Origin: Myxocyprinus asiaticus | Lineage: Eukaryota; Chordata; Actinopteri; Cypriniformes; Catostomidae | DNA: 64,000 nt | Assembly: GCF_019703515.2 (NCBI RefSeq) | Contig: NC_059358.1 | Coordinates: forward strand, 49,184,594-49,248,593 | Direction: 5' to 3' | Shown: piece by piece, positions 34,483 to 46,343 of the stretch | Layout: every line of letters begins with the position of its first letter | Numbering within the stretch: position 1 is the first letter of the stretch | Translations under genes and position numbers: made by a program | Notes under the pieces: generated by a model | What the model was told of the DNA's origin: nothing | Database searches by the model: none | What the model saw: only the letters and a program-made list of their open reading frames with translations

Positions 34483-35047
34483 CGACTTGGCATGCAGCCT
34501 TAGAATGTTGTGTTGTCTATGTGTATCTAGTTTCGCTACGTTTGGACTTTTAGTTTGGTAGATATAGGTCAATTTCGATTACGTGGATGACGCCTGACCA
34601 GTTCTTTGGCTCATATCTTCGTAATGCTTTGACAAAATAAATTTTTGTCAGGAGGTTCCATAGATGATGCATACCAAATGTCATGTGAAGCAGGCACATG
34701 GCCTAGGAGGAGGTCGAAAAAGTAAATTTTCCTGAACATTCAAAATAGCAGAAAAATTTTATAGACGGAAATGAAATCAGAGATATACATTTTGTAGACC
34801 TTGACTCAAGGATTCAGAGGAAAAATTTTGATCCTAGCCCTTATGGTCCAAGAGTGATGACCACAAATGCAAAGGTGCTTATTATAGCGCCACCTAGTGT
34901 CCGACGGCTGGGTGTGTGGGTGCCTGAGTAGTGGGAGGGATTTCTGACCATCCCACCAAGTTTGGTGTCTCTGCGACTTAAGGACTCTGACGCCCAGACA
35001 CTTTTAAGGCAGAAAAAGAATAATAAATAATAATAATAATAATAAAT

Positions 35048-35937
35048 ATAGCTGCAAGAAGCAATTGTCTGGGTTCAAGCCTTTTAAGAATGTTCAAAGT
35101 ATGCAAAAAAGGTATGTATTTGTATATGTATATGTACTTTGTAAGTTGCTGAATTTGCAAACTGGTGTTAAATATTGCTCTGATGTCTTGTGTTCAACTA
35201 TCCTGAAACAGGATAATTGTTATGGTGGTCATTATTTTATTTTTTTACTTTTTATCTGTTATAAAGCCACAAATCACCCAATATCCAAAAAGGTTTTAGG
35301 AATTATAGGCTTTTGGATACACTTGGTCAAATCCACATGATAAATGCAACCCCTAAATAACTAAATAAATAACTAAAGTTCAACTTTTCTTTGATAATTA
35401 TTGACCTAGGGAGTCCTAGATGTAGTTCACAATAGCAGGTAACATTGGATAATATACAATAATTTACACACCATTTATACAGCCATTTTGGTGAAGTTTG
35501 ATTGGCTGCTGGCGGTTTTTTTATTTGTCTAAGTCATATTGTGGAATATGTTAGCATTTGGCCCCTACAAGAAGCATACCAATTTTCAACTTCATTGATA
35601 ATACAGTTGCGGAGTTATGAGCATTTTTTAGTCATAGCGCCCCCTATAGGTGAATTTTTTTTTGCGATTTTGTATGCAGACTCAAAATATGCTGTTGTAT
35701 ATGTGTATCAAGTTTCGTAACATTTGGCCTTTTTGTTTGGTCAATATTGGTCAATACATACAAAATGGACAACACCTGACCAATTCATTGGCTTATATCT
35801 TCGCAATGCTTCAACGAATCAAAATTCCTTTGATACATTTTTGTCAGGAGGGGACACACACCAATTTTTGTGAGAATCAGATATACAGCCTTGGAGGAGT
35901 TCGAAAAAGTTGCTTTTTTAGAAAATTAGAATAGCGA
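35048..35937 (+). repeat. Large dispersed repeat superfamily, unit E, left part
   Basis: It begins tatagctgcaagaagcaatt and runs until it is cut by the L1 insertion. The word catagcgccccctatagg is at 35633-35650. It repeats the order of unit D ('ggttttaggaattataggct', 'gattggctgctggcggtttt', 'gaggagttcgaaaaagttg'). Confidence 0.78.
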
Positions 35938-36061
35938 AGGGGGAACACGTGACGCCATGCAAGAAGCAGACGTGTGAATCACAAGCTCTGCGCACTTTTG
36001 CTCATTTTTTTATTATTTTCATGTTATAATCCAATGAGATTCGATACATCCACATATATAT

Positions 36062-36898
36062 TTGCTCTTTGAGGTAAACATGGCAAAGAAGTCAAAATCC
36101 TCATACTCTGGAGACATTAAAAGACACTTATGTGCTCAAGCTGAGGCCTCTGACGGGACTGCGAGCCAGGGACTCGATTTGGACGGCACTTTGGGATATG
36201 AAATCCAACGTCAACTGTCCAACATCTCGGTGATGCTAACAAAGGTTGTTGCTGACTTGGAGGATCTCGCTGTTATACGTCGATCGATTATGACGATGGA
36301 AACAAAAATCTCTGAGTTGGTCACAAGAGTCACAAATGTTGAGAAATGAATCGATTATTTGGAGTCAACAGAAAGGGAATTATCCACTAATCTGCCCGCA
36401 TCCAAAACAGACTTGGAAAACATTTTGGAAAACTGGAATAACTTGAAAATATGAACCGAAGAAATAACATGAAGAAGGCAGAGATATGGTGAAACCCCTA
36501 GATGAGCTCTTCCCGAGTCTGCTCGACATAACAGGCCACAAGCTGGAAATCGAGCGAGCTCACAGAGTCCCGGCTCGCAGATCTGCTGAGGGAGACAGGC
36601 CCGATTAATTCTGGCCAAATTTCTGAGATCTTCCGATAAAGATCTCGTGTTGCACCAGGCGAGGAGCAAAGGAAAGCTTTCTTGGAAGAATCACAATATT
36701 TTCTTGTTCCCGGACTTTGCGAATTTGACAAGAGAGAAATGCGATCGGTTCAAGGAATGTAAGAAACTCTTACATCAATGGAAGATCGCTTTTGCACTGA
36801 TGTTTCTGGCCAAACTGAGAATAGACACCAAGGACGGCAGCAAAGTATTTTTATGCCCCAAAAAGGCACTGGCCTTCATACAAACTATGGGTGAGTAA
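36062..36898 (+). pseudogene. L1 ORF1p (RNA-binding chaperone) pseudogene
   Basis: ORF1p coats L1 RNA as a trimer. The N-terminal part (36062-36346) has a basic start MAKKSKSSYSGDIKRHL, then a probable coiled coil (LTKVVADLEDLAVIRRSIMT) and ends VEK at a TGA in place of an Arg codon (CGA to TGA, a CpG-type change). The RRM-like and C-terminal parts follow in shifted frames: LLDITGHKLEIERAHRVPAR (about 36519-36575) and, at 36647-36898, LHQARSKGKLSWKNHNIFLF and FPDFANLTREK, ending FIQTMGE at a TGA. A short deletion around 36470 removes most of the start of the RRM. Confidence 0.85.
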
Positions 36899-37862
36899 AC
36901 CGTCTCGCTGTTCAGTATCTCGATTGTCTGAGGATGCTGGGCGGCATTTTCTGTTTTCTTCTGCGTTGGCTTCGCCAAGCGGCTGGAGTTTGTTTTGTGG
37001 CATGACACTCCAAGAAACTTTTGCATTGACGGAAGATCACTTTTACACTGAAGTTCCCGGCCAGATTGAGAATGGACACTATGGATGACCACAAAATATC
37101 TACATGCTCACATAAAGGACATCTTTTATAAAGTTGTCGGACTGAGTAAGTCATTATGTATTTTTTTATGCGGCCTCCGAGTGAATTTGACTCGCTCAAT
37201 ACACACTTGATCATCCGAGGAACCAGGATGCCTGTTCTGTTTCTTTATGTGCCGGCTCCGCCTAGCGGCTGGAGCTTGTTTTGTTGAATAATACTCCTTC
37301 AGGTCAGCTGTGGATGAATCTAATCGTTCTTTGTGCTTACGCCTCCTGTTGGCTGGAGTTTGTTTTGTGGAGTATTTTTAAGGGACATTGGAATGATTAC
37401 GTCATCTGCTGCACTCATAACAGCCGGCTTACTGAACAATTGTTTGTCTGTCCGAGGAAACTGAACGGCTTTATATCAGCTGGAGTTTGTTTTGTGGAGG
37501 AACACACCTTCAAGACAGTTCTGTGAATGAATTTACATGTTCTTTGTGTTTATTCTGTTGGCTGGGGTCTGTTTTACAAAGTATTTTCTGTTATGTAATT
37601 TTGCCTCACAAAACCTGTGCAGAAGCACAGTACTTGAGTAACCCAATGGCAAGTTTGTCGCGGGGGTTCTCGCATGTGTACATGGACCTTCTGAGTTTAG
37701 AGGGATCGACGCCGGTTGGCGCTGTCATGCGCGGGGTTAATGCGCATGTTTTAATTTTTTCTGTTTGTTTTGTTTGGGGTTTGATTGTTGCATTTATGGG
37801 AAATGTGGTCTGTATAATCTTGCTTTTGACACAATTTTTTTTTTATTATATCAATATGTAAA
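36899..37862 (+). repeat. L1 inter-ORF region with five copies of a 21-bp word
   Basis: The word ggctggagtttgttttgtgg occurs at about 36980, 37269 (variant), 37338, 37480 and 37558 (variant), in several cases followed by a related 'agtatttt' or 'aacactcc' segment. The open frames here (up to 124 codons, with hydrophobic runs) lack recognisable domains, so I treat the region as non-coding. Confidence 0.75.
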
Positions 37863-38418
37863 ATGTTAATGTGAATGGGTTATCTCTCTCTACGTGGAAT
37901 GTGAATGGGTTGGGGCACCCCATAAAAAGAAGGAAGGATATTTCTTTTCTTAAGCGTAAGAAATATGACATAGTGTTTCTTCAAGAAATGCATCTTTCCC
38001 CGCAGGAAGCTGAAAAATTTGGGAAGATATGGGGTGGACATGTTTTCTTTAGTGCTGGCTCAAGTAAGAGCAGGGGGGTCATTATATTGATAAATAAACA
38101 TCTACAATTCAAATTTCTTAAACAGATTAAAGATAAAATAGGAAGAATCATTATTGTTTTAGCAGACATTCAGGGGCAAAGGTTGATTTTGGCTAATATT
38201 TACGCACCTAACACTGATGATCGGGGCTTTTTTATAGATCTTGAAGGGATGTTGCAAACCGCTAGCACCCCTCATGATATAATATTGGGAGGAGACTTTA
38301 ATTTACTGATGGACTCAATCCTTGATCATAGTGAAGCAAAAGTATGTAAGCCCCCTAGAGCAACATTGACACTTCACAGGATGTGTAAAAATCTTGTTCT
38401 TGCAGATACCTGGCGACT
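37863..38418 (+). pseudogene. L1 ORF2 apurinic-type endonuclease, N-terminal fragment
   Basis: This endonuclease nicks target DNA to start reverse transcription. The reading opens after a TAA at 37859-37861 without an ATG in frame. It contains STWNVNGLGHPIKRRKDI (Asn), FLQEMHLSP (catalytic Glu, about 37978), IYAPNTDDRGFF and GGDFNLLMDS (Asp/Asn, about 38289-38318), ending ADTWRL at 38418. The C-terminal SDH-containing part is absent because an LTR begins here and adjacent LINE sequence was lost. Frame and motifs are otherwise well kept over 185 codons. Confidence 0.88.
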
Positions 38419-39399
38419 ACGGCCTACGACCGATGACATCATCTTGTCAATAAAACCAGTGGACAGATGAAGTTCGGCCCCTCTGTGCTAAGCTCTGCCT
38501 GGCTGTTAAGGGACATCTGTACTGTGCACGTACTGAAGGAGTTTTCCCCTCCGTTTGGACTGAGAACAAAGAGACCACGTTTTTGTAATCTCACCATTTG
38601 GCCACGGTAGAGTAAGATTAACTTAGCTTTGTTCAAGTCTTATAGTATACTTATATCAACCAGTTCAGTTTCACTGTAAAGCAACAGTGAATTTATTTTG
38701 AAAAACGGAAAGGCGACCAGTTTCCCTTCTCCCTCTTTTTCATTCAGTGTTGACTACTTTCTGCATTCTTCTCCATCGCTGGATCCAAAGAATAAAGCAG
38801 AGACGCATCTTTTCGCTGACGAGCGTAAGACAAGGAACCATCCAGACCATTTCTCCTGACCGCTCAGTGCAACAGGAATTCCAATGGACAACCCTACTGA
38901 AATCACACAGGATTTCCCAAGTAAGGCTTGATATCTGGGCAGATTTAGTTTAGAAACTGTGATTTTTTTCTTGTGAAACTAAATCGTATTTTTGATTCTA
39001 AATGCTGATGTTTTGAGTATATTTGTATGTTAAACTCTGCTTGCTGTTTCAAGTTGGGATATTTCTTTTTAGATTCTTTTGGGGTTACGTTTGTTTTGTT
39101 GAGTGATCTGAACTAGTAATTCAGTCCCGCTGTTACGAGCGGTTACCCTTAATTAACTGCATGCACTTTTCCTCTCTCTCTCTCGCTCTCATTCTCTCTC
39201 TCTCTCACTGATATTCATTGAGTGAGCAGCGCCGCGGTTTGTGTTCGACTCAGGCTGGTGAACCAAATTCTCCCGCCTGTTTCATCAGTTCCTTTGTGTG
39301 TCCGCTCATTTCCACCCTCACGTGTTATCAGCTCCAATTTGGATCTAACCCTCCATTTTGAACCTGATCCTCCATTTTGATTCCTTTGTTACCGCATCT

Positions 39400-39438
<39 letters not shown>

Positions 39439-39968
39439 CATATAGTTCCACTGTTAGTTTAGGATTTCCTTGATTTATTTTTGGATTATATTCGGATAGT
39501 ATTGGCAGTGTTCACTACTGCTTGATTATAATAAATCTTGTTATATTATAATAAGTACTCCTGTTTGTTTTTGTTTGAATATTGTGTTGAAGCCAACCTC
39601 TGCCATGTGAAGAACTCCCAAGTTACCTCAGAGTACTATTATTTTATTGGTGTTATAAACTAACTGTAACTAGATTACTATTAGATTTGTTTACCAATAA
39701 TTTAACTAGTTTTTCCCCTTTTTGATTATTTTGATTAACAATTAAGATACTCAACCTACAGGGTAGATTTTGTTTTGTGAGGCTCAATCAGTAACTTGCT
39801 ATCATTTTTCTCTTTTCAAAGAGTGGTGCCCCGAGAATAGAGTTTAATGAGTTAATTCTATTTAATTACTATTTAATTATTTAATTGTTATTTGATTATT
39901 CCATAATTAATAACAATTAATTATTGATTATTTCTGATAGTAAAACTGATTTAAACAACCAGTAGCAC
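38419..39968 (+). mobile_element. LTR (about 1.55 kb) inside the L1, related to the GTAG/ACAC LTR family
   Basis: The 3' half clearly belongs to the same broad LTR family as 19862-21707: (CT)n and (CA)n tracts (39171-39207; 39403-39435), 'gagtggtgccccgagaatag' at 39821-39840 and the ending tctgatagtaaaactgattt, then aacaaccagtagcacctac. The 5' half is diverged and its start is placed only because LINE homology stops at 38418. No internal region is present, so it is a solo LTR. A precise TSD is not visible, and LINE sequence seems deleted at the junction. Confidence 0.75.
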
Positions 39969-41640
39969 CTACGCCCTAAATAGACGACTGAGCAAAAAAT
40001 TTATCTTGATTCTGAGATAATCTTGGAGGAGATTGACGAGGTAATTAAGGCCTTGCCTTTAGGCAAAGCTCCGGGGCCAGATGGTTTTGCCGCTAAATTT
40101 TTTAGATCTTATGCTGTAGAACTGGCTCCACTTTTGTTAGAAGTTTATACGGAATCATAAAAGAATGGAAAGCTTCCGCCAACCATGACGCAAGCCCGGA
40201 TCAGTCTGATTCTTAAAAAGGACAAAGATCCAAGCGAGTGTAAGAGTTACCGTCCAATTTCCCTGATCCAGCTAGATGTAAAAATATTGTCAAACATTTT
40301 GGCTAATTGATTAAGTAAAGTTATTACATCTCTTATACATATAGATCAGGTGGGGTTTATTAGGGGCCGCAGCCCTTCTGACAACATTAGGCGTTTCTTC
40401 AATATCATGTAGTCAGTGGTGAATGATCAGACTCATCGCTGCCATCTCAATTGATGCCAAAAAGGCATTTGATATGGTAGAATGGGATTATATTTTTAAT
40501 ATTTTGGAAATATATGGGTTCGGGAGTACATTTATTGGTTGGATTAAGTTACTTTATAGACACCCTGTAGCGGTGGTACAAACAAATGGATTCATTTCAG
40601 ATTATTTTACTTTGAATAGGGGCACTCGGCAGGGTAGCCCTCTTTCCCCATTATTGTTCTGTCTTTCCCTAGAACCATTAGCAGCTGCGATAAGAAAGGA
40701 GGAGGATTTTCCAGGGGTGGTGGCAGGAGGTGTGGCGCATAAGCTTTTGCTTTACGCAGATGATATTTTATTATTCGTCTCTGACCCTACTAGATCTATG
40801 CCTTGCCTCCACAGAATTATTAATTACTTTTCTAAGTTCTCAGGATACAAAGTCAATTGGTCTAAATCCGAAGCTTTGGTTTGACAGCATACTGCCCAGC
40901 GACAGCTTTCCAGCCGGGCGCTTTCCAGTGGCCCAAACAGGGCATTACGTATTTGGGCATTTTATTCCCAGCAAAATTGTGTGATTTAGTTAGAGTTAAT
41001 TTTGACCCCTTAATAAAACGTTTTTCGAGCGATGTGGGCAGGTGGGCTTCATTACATTTATCGATGATTGGGAAGGTTAATGTTATTAAAATGAATTTTA
41101 TTCCAAAATTCAATTACTTGCTGCAGTCTCTTCCTAAAAATTTACCCTCTCTTATTTCAAGCAATTTGATTGCATAGCGAAGTCCTTCATTTGGAATGGT
41201 AAGCATCCCAAATTACATTTCAATAAGTTGCATAGGCCAATTGACAAAGGTGGGCTAGGCCTACCCAAGATTTAATTTTATTTTTATGCATTTGGACTCA
41301 GATATTTGGCTCATTGGTCACTTCCACTGGAGAGAGCCCCTCCCTGGTTCTGTACAGAACAGGAAGTTCTTGCTCGGTATGGACAAAAGTGTCCAGAGTG
41401 TTTAATTCAGACATTTATTTAAATGTTGCCTCGAGCATATGGCTGAACCCCAAATTATGCATCAACAAGTCCCCTTTTTTGCTGGTCAGAATGGATTGGG
41501 AGGGGGGTTAATACACTTGGTGACCTATATGAGAGTGGAGTGCTGAGATCCTTTCAAAATTTGGTATAAATATCTGTCTTTTTTGGAGGGCTCTCGGGGA
41601 GGGACAGTGGAGAGAGGTGTAGGGGATATGTGTGATTAGT
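39969..41640 (+). pseudogene. L1 ORF2 reverse transcriptase and C-terminal region, frameshifted
   Basis: It resumes with LSKEF-like sequence, then IDEVIKALPLGKAPGPDGFA (about 40031-40090), ARISLILKKDKDPSECKSYR (40195-40253) and VGFIRGRSPSDNIRR (about 40349-40393). The longest open part, 40423-40884, has the RT motifs ISIDAKKAFDMVEWDYIF, NRGTRQGSPLSPLLFCLSLE and the catalytic YADD at 40753-40764. A frameshift at about 40880 moves the downstream part into another frame (GITYLGILFPAKL, GRWASLHLSMIGKVNVIKMN, to about 41177). Further remnants continue to about 41550. Stops at about 40157, 40308 and 40411 show the copy is dead. Confidence 0.88.
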
Positions 41641-41721
41641 TTATTATGTATTTTATTTTTATTTATTTATATATTTTTGTTTGTTTGTTCTGTGTCTGCA
41701 ATTGCAATTATGTGACCACAT

Positions 41722-41764
41722 GGGGGTCGGGTGAGGGATTGGGAGGGGGGGGGGGTAGTTAGGG
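41722..41764 (+). other. G-rich (potential G-quadruplex) tract in L1 3' UTR
   Basis: Runs gggggtcgggtgagggattg, ggagggggggggggg and ttaggg give at least five G3+ tracts within 43 bp, fitting a G-quadruplex pattern on the sense strand. G-rich 3' UTRs are known from other L1 lineages. Confidence 0.75.
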
Positions 41765-41838
41765 TCAAATATTGATTCTGTTTATATATATGTTTTGCTG
41801 TTCCTTTTTAATAGATGAATCAATAAATATGTTAATCA

Positions 41839-41862
41839 CCCCCCCCCCCCCCCCAAAAAAAA
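41839..41862. repeat. C16-A8 end of the L1 copy
   Basis: The LINE ends in 16 C followed by 8 A, a short A-tail preceded by an unusual C run. Homopolymer length may be unreliable. Confidence 0.85.
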
Positions 41863-42835
41863 GAACGGTTTGACGGACACCATTGGTTCTTGAGGCAAAG
41901 TTGTTCCGAATGAGAAGAGCTATTATATGACATGAATTTCTTGTGTTTTTTTAAAACACTGCATTATATACAATCGTTAACATGCACAAAAATCGTGATA
42001 GTGCCACCCAGTGGCAAGAGTAAAATAGGTGCACCGAGTTTCATTCTGATCGACCTTTGTTAACCCTGTCTAATAGCTGCTGAAAGCTGATTGGCCGATG
42101 GCAGCCATGTTTTTAAACATACACAAATGTCCTCATAGATATTGATGGCACGAGACAAAGACATTGCATGCAAATTTTGAAGTCAACTGGACCAACGGTT
42201 CCATAGTTACAGCCATTTTCATGTTTTTCCCTGTTATAGCGCCACCAAGTGGCAAAACGGCAGTTTTTTTGTGCGTCCTCAGATACATACATAAGTATGT
42301 CAAGTTTAGTGAAGATATCACATTTTGTTCAAGAGTTATAGCCATTTACGTAAATGGCCACGCCTACTTCCTGTGTTTTCGCGTATCGTAGCTAACGTGA
42401 ATCTAAAGTTTAAACTTTTTTTATAATTATTGATATTGACACTCCATAGAATAGTTTGGCATTGGTTTGGTCCCGATTGGACGAACGGCTTAGGACTAGT
42501 TTGCAATAGTAGGTTTTGCAAAAAATCTAAGATGGCAAAAAAATCTTACATGGCGGAAATGAAATTGGAGACATACATTTTGTTCATCTAGAGCCACAGA
42601 TTCCATTGATACAAGACACTTGAGTCTGTGACAAAACGGTTAAAAAGCTATGGCCATTTTTCTAAAAGCTTTTGTTTTGCTCACTATAGCGCCACCGTCT
42701 GGCCGATCGGGGCGAGACTTTGTGCCTGAGTAGCAACAGTGAGTACTACCTTCTGACCAACTTTCATGTCTCTACGCCTTACGGTTTGGGCTCCACGATC
42801 AATTTTAAGGCAGAAAATTCATAATAATAAAAAAA
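41863..42835 (+). repeat. Large dispersed repeat superfamily, unit E, right part
   Basis: It resumes after the L1 with acggtttgacggacaccatt. It carries the module words ('gaggcaaagttgttccgaat', 'gattggccgatggcagccat', 'ggttccatagttacagccat', 'taggactagtttgcaatagt') and three CTCF-like words, at 41999, 42237 and 42687. It ends at the tail 'aaggcagaaaattcataata'. Confidence 0.8.
42237..42254 (-). promoter_or_regulatory. CTCF-like motif in repeat unit E
   Basis: Plus-strand tagcgccaccaagtggca. About 14 of 17 positions fit the reverse-complemented CTCF consensus by eye. The same word recurs in other units. Confidence 0.42.
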
Positions 42836-43729
42836 ACTAGAGAAGAAGAGAAATGCGGAAAAGAAGGGAAAGAGAGTTTTTTTTTTTTTTATTTATTTTA
42901 TAAATAAGAGTTACATGCCTTTGATTATGGTTGTGGGTTAGTCAAGTGCATTCGAAAGAGGCAGGTCTTGAGCCGTTTCTTCAGGTAGAGGACATAGACA
43001 TAGTTCTTTTTATCGCTAATCGATTTTATATTACTCGTTATATTTACAGTTTTATTTTCACTGAAAATTAAATAAAGTTTGATTTTTTACTATTTTATTT
43101 TACAATTTTTTTTTAATTGAAATTGAAATTTGACATTTAGAGAAATATCTATTACGTTTACTAATAATATCATTTCTTTAAACCTATTAGGCAACTTAAA
43201 AACTGCCTCATTTTGTTTTGACACCCTACATTCAAAACAGTTTCTACTTGTAATTACACATACTGCACATACAGAAATCTAATGAATGAATGAATGAATT
43301 TTTTATGTTTGTGAAATGACTGCATTAAAACTTGGTAACTGCAAATTTTTGTTGTTTTTGTGAAATTACCACCTTAAAATGTGTTAATTGTGTGAATTTT
43401 GTGTTTTCATATTTTTTAATACATTGATCCAATACCATATACAATATAATATTAGTCATTCTTGAGATATGGTACAAACCATAGACATTTTCACATGCCA
43501 TTATAAAGAGTAAATGTTGCTATTTTCAGAAGTAATCAATTATAAATACTATAGTGAGGTCAGTGATTCCCCTTTATGGTTACTTGGGGATTGCTAGCAG
43601 TATTTACTCTTAATGAGTATTTTTTTTTATATATGTGGTTTTAAGTTATTATGCTTATATTTTCTATAATACAACCAGGATTTTTCTATTGCACTTATTC
43701 CATCATGCAACAGACAAATTGTTTGGGAT
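42836..43729. other. AT-rich gene-free stretch
   Basis: An A/G-rich patch at 42830-42880, a T13 run at 42877-42890, AT-rich sequence and a (GAAT)4 tract at 43281-43300. No gene or named element is recognised. Confidence 0.45.
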
Positions 43730-46343
43730 TTTACCTGCAAGCAGCTATTATCAGGGTTCAGTCTTTTTAGGGCATTTAAGGTCATGTTTAAAAGGATTTT
43801 AAGGGGCACATAAAACAGAGAATGTGCATCAAAAACTTCAAGGCAATTAAGCAAAGAACCTCTGAGATATAGCCATTTTTTTTATAGTCCACCACATAAT
43901 TGCAGGCTCCTTCAGCATCACATCCTAGCATATATGTGCTAAATTTGATAAAAATCTGATGTTTATAACACCACCTATTCTTTAATCTCCACCAAATTTT
44001 GCATTTCATACACTATGATATGACCATGCTATATTGAAAGTTCAGCTTACAGACTCCAACAAATATTCATGCACTTTATTTGTTACTCCTAAAACCTAGA
44101 ACTTGTTTGCAAAAGTACTGTTTGTAACTGAAATATTTTATGCACAATTTTACTGACACCAATGATTCTTAAGGAAAAGTTGAAAAGTTGTTCAGAATGA
44201 GAAGATCTATAATGCATTAATTACTTGTGCTTGTGTGAAACACTGCATTATGTAAAACCTTTAAATGCACATGTAAAACATAATAGTACCTCCCAGTAGT
44301 CTTTTTACTTTATTTTTTTTCTAAATGTTTACAGACCTCTAGGGCCAAGAGGCAAACAGGTACACCACACTTTGTTCTCATCTTTGTCTGATAGCTGCTG
44401 AAAGTTGATTGGCCAATGGCAGCCATGTTTCTCAGAATATGTGACTATCATCATAAAAATTGATGGCACCTCAGATAAAGACACTGCATGCAACTTTAGA
44501 GATCACACAGACTAATGGTTCCATAGATAGGTAGAACCAAATTCATGTATTTTCTTTCCTGTTATAGCACCACTAAGTAGCCAAGCACCATTTCTTTGTA
44601 TGTGTGTCCTCAGAATGTAAGTCCTTACATCAAAGCATAACATTTTGTGAAAATATCTCATTGTGTTTAAGATATTCCACCATCCCTCAAGAAATAACAC
44701 TATTCACTATTCCAGCAGATCTAACTAAGCATAACTACATACTTAAGAAATAAACCTATGTTCACAGGTTAACTATGTTAACCTGTGAACATATCCGGTC
44801 ATCACCCCAAAGTTCCAATTGCATCGCCACCAAGTGGTCAATCTCCATTTAATTTTTCTAAAATGGAGTTATAACCATTTAAGTAAAACTGTCCAGTCCA
44901 CTGCATGCATTTTGTCTGGCTGTACCCACCTTGATTGGAAAAATAAACATGTTTTTACATAATTAGTCATTTGAAAAGTTGTAATTATTATTATAGCGCC
45001 CCCAAGTGGCAAATACCAGCCAAATTCAGTACAGATCCTCACTTTGATGCCCTACAAATTGGCTTTAAGTTTGGTCAAGATTGCTCATTATGTTCAGAAG
45101 TTATCACCTTTTAAGTGTTTTTGGCTTCGCCAACAAGATTTCACTGGTCTATTATAGCCATGCAAAACATAAAACTCAACATGTTTTTGATAATTATTGA
45201 TGTAGGGACTACAAAAAATCTTTCTAAACTGGTTTAATTTTGATTGAATTTAAAACCTATGACTAGTTCGTAAAAGTAGGTTTTTCAGATAAACTCAAAT
45301 ATTTAATGAATGATTTGATTGACACTTATAGTTCTTGAGGCAAAGTTGTTCAGAACGAGAAGAGCTATCATATGATATGAATTACTTGTGTTTTTTATAT
45401 AACACTGTTTTATCCAACCGTTAAAAGGCACAAAAATCGTGAAAACGCAGAATTTTTTTAAACTTTGCACAGACCTCTTAGGCCAAGAGTCAAATAGGTC
45501 CACCGAGTTTCATTCTGATCAGCCTATGTTAACCCTGTGTAATAGCTGCTTAAATTTTATTGGCCGATGGCAGCCATGTCTAAAGATAGGCAACTGTCCT
45601 CATAGACCTTGATAGTAGCTTGGACAAAGATACTGCAAGCAAAATTTCAAGTTGATCAGACCAACGGTTCCATAGTTACAGCTGCTTTAATATTTGTAAT
45701 TATTATAGCGCCACCAAGAGGCAGAGCCACATAATGTTTTTCATGTGTCCTCAGAATGACTCCAACTGTACTGAATTGGGTCAGAATATCTCATTCCATT
45801 CAAGAGTTATAACCGTTTAAGCAAAACTCACCACTCACGCTACGTACGTTTTAGCATACCGTTGCAAAGATTAACTGAAATTTCAATTTTCTTTAATAAC
45901 TTTTCATAAGGGGACTGAATCTTTCTGCACTGATTTGGTTCCAATGGGGCAAACGGCCTAGGACTAGTTAATTTAAAACGGTTCAGGAGTTATGGCCCAA
46001 AACGCATTTTCCTTTGTTATAGCGCCACCATCTGGTTGATCGGGTAGAAACGTTGTGCCGTTGTAGACTGGGGGAGTACTACCTACCCTCAAAGTTTCAG
46101 TTCTCTACGACTTACGGATTGGTCTGCAAGATAGGTTTTAGGGCAGAATAATAATAATACAAATTCCTACAAAAACAATAGGGTTTCAGCACTTCATGCT
46201 TGAACCCCTAAATAATGAAAAAATCTGAGCAAAAACAATAGGGTTTCTAGCACTTCGTGCTTGAACCCCTAATAAGAAAAATAATAAGAAAATCTGAACA
46301 AATACAAAAGGGTTCCTGCACCTTCGGTGCTTGGGCCCCTAAA
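43730..46343 (+). repeat. Large dispersed repeat superfamily, unit F (two or more modules)
   Basis: It begins acctgcaagcagctattatc. Module words recur: 'aaaagttgttcagaatgaga' (44187) and 'gcaaagttgttcagaacgag' (45341); 'attggccaatggcagccatg' and 'attggccgatggcagccatg'; and four or five CTCF-like words (44575, 44821, 44994, 45706, 46020). It ends with two short tandem tails ('caatagggtttcagcacttc', 'caatagggtttctagcactt') and 'gggttcctgcaccttcggtg' before the next head at 46344. Confidence 0.78.
44994..45011 (-). promoter_or_regulatory. CTCF-like motif in repeat unit F
   Basis: Plus-strand tagcgcccccaagtggca agrees at about 15 of 17 positions with the reverse-complemented CTCF consensus by eye. 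Confidence 0.48.

Larger units (their letters stand above)
33241..35047 (+). repeat. Large dispersed repeat superfamily, unit D
   Basis: Non-coding family sequence with 'aggaggagttcgaaaaagta', 'tgattggctgctgttcatgc' and 'tatagcgccacctagtgt' words. It ends in 'ttaaggactctgacgcccag' and (AAT)n at 35020-35047. An additional CTCF-like word is at 33692-33707. Confidence 0.75.
35938..41862 (+). mobile_element. L1-clade LINE with an LTR inserted in it
   Basis: The copy starts with a 5' UTR (gggggaacacgtgacgccat), then an ORF1 remnant (36062-36898), a repeat-bearing inter-ORF region (36899-37862), the ORF2 endonuclease start (to about 38418), a 1.55-kb LTR (38419-39968), ORF2 RT and C-terminal remnants (39969 to about 41640), a G-rich 3' UTR and a C16A8 end at 41839-41862. 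The stretch between endonuclease and RT (several hundred bases) is missing at the LTR junction. It interrupts the large repeat family, which resumes at 41863. A target-site duplication is not obvious. Confidence 0.9.

Noticed and set aside
37487..37861. 124-codon frame with hydrophobic stretches between L1 ORFs
   Set aside because: No recognised domain; overlaps repeated 21-bp words, and no evidence of conservation.
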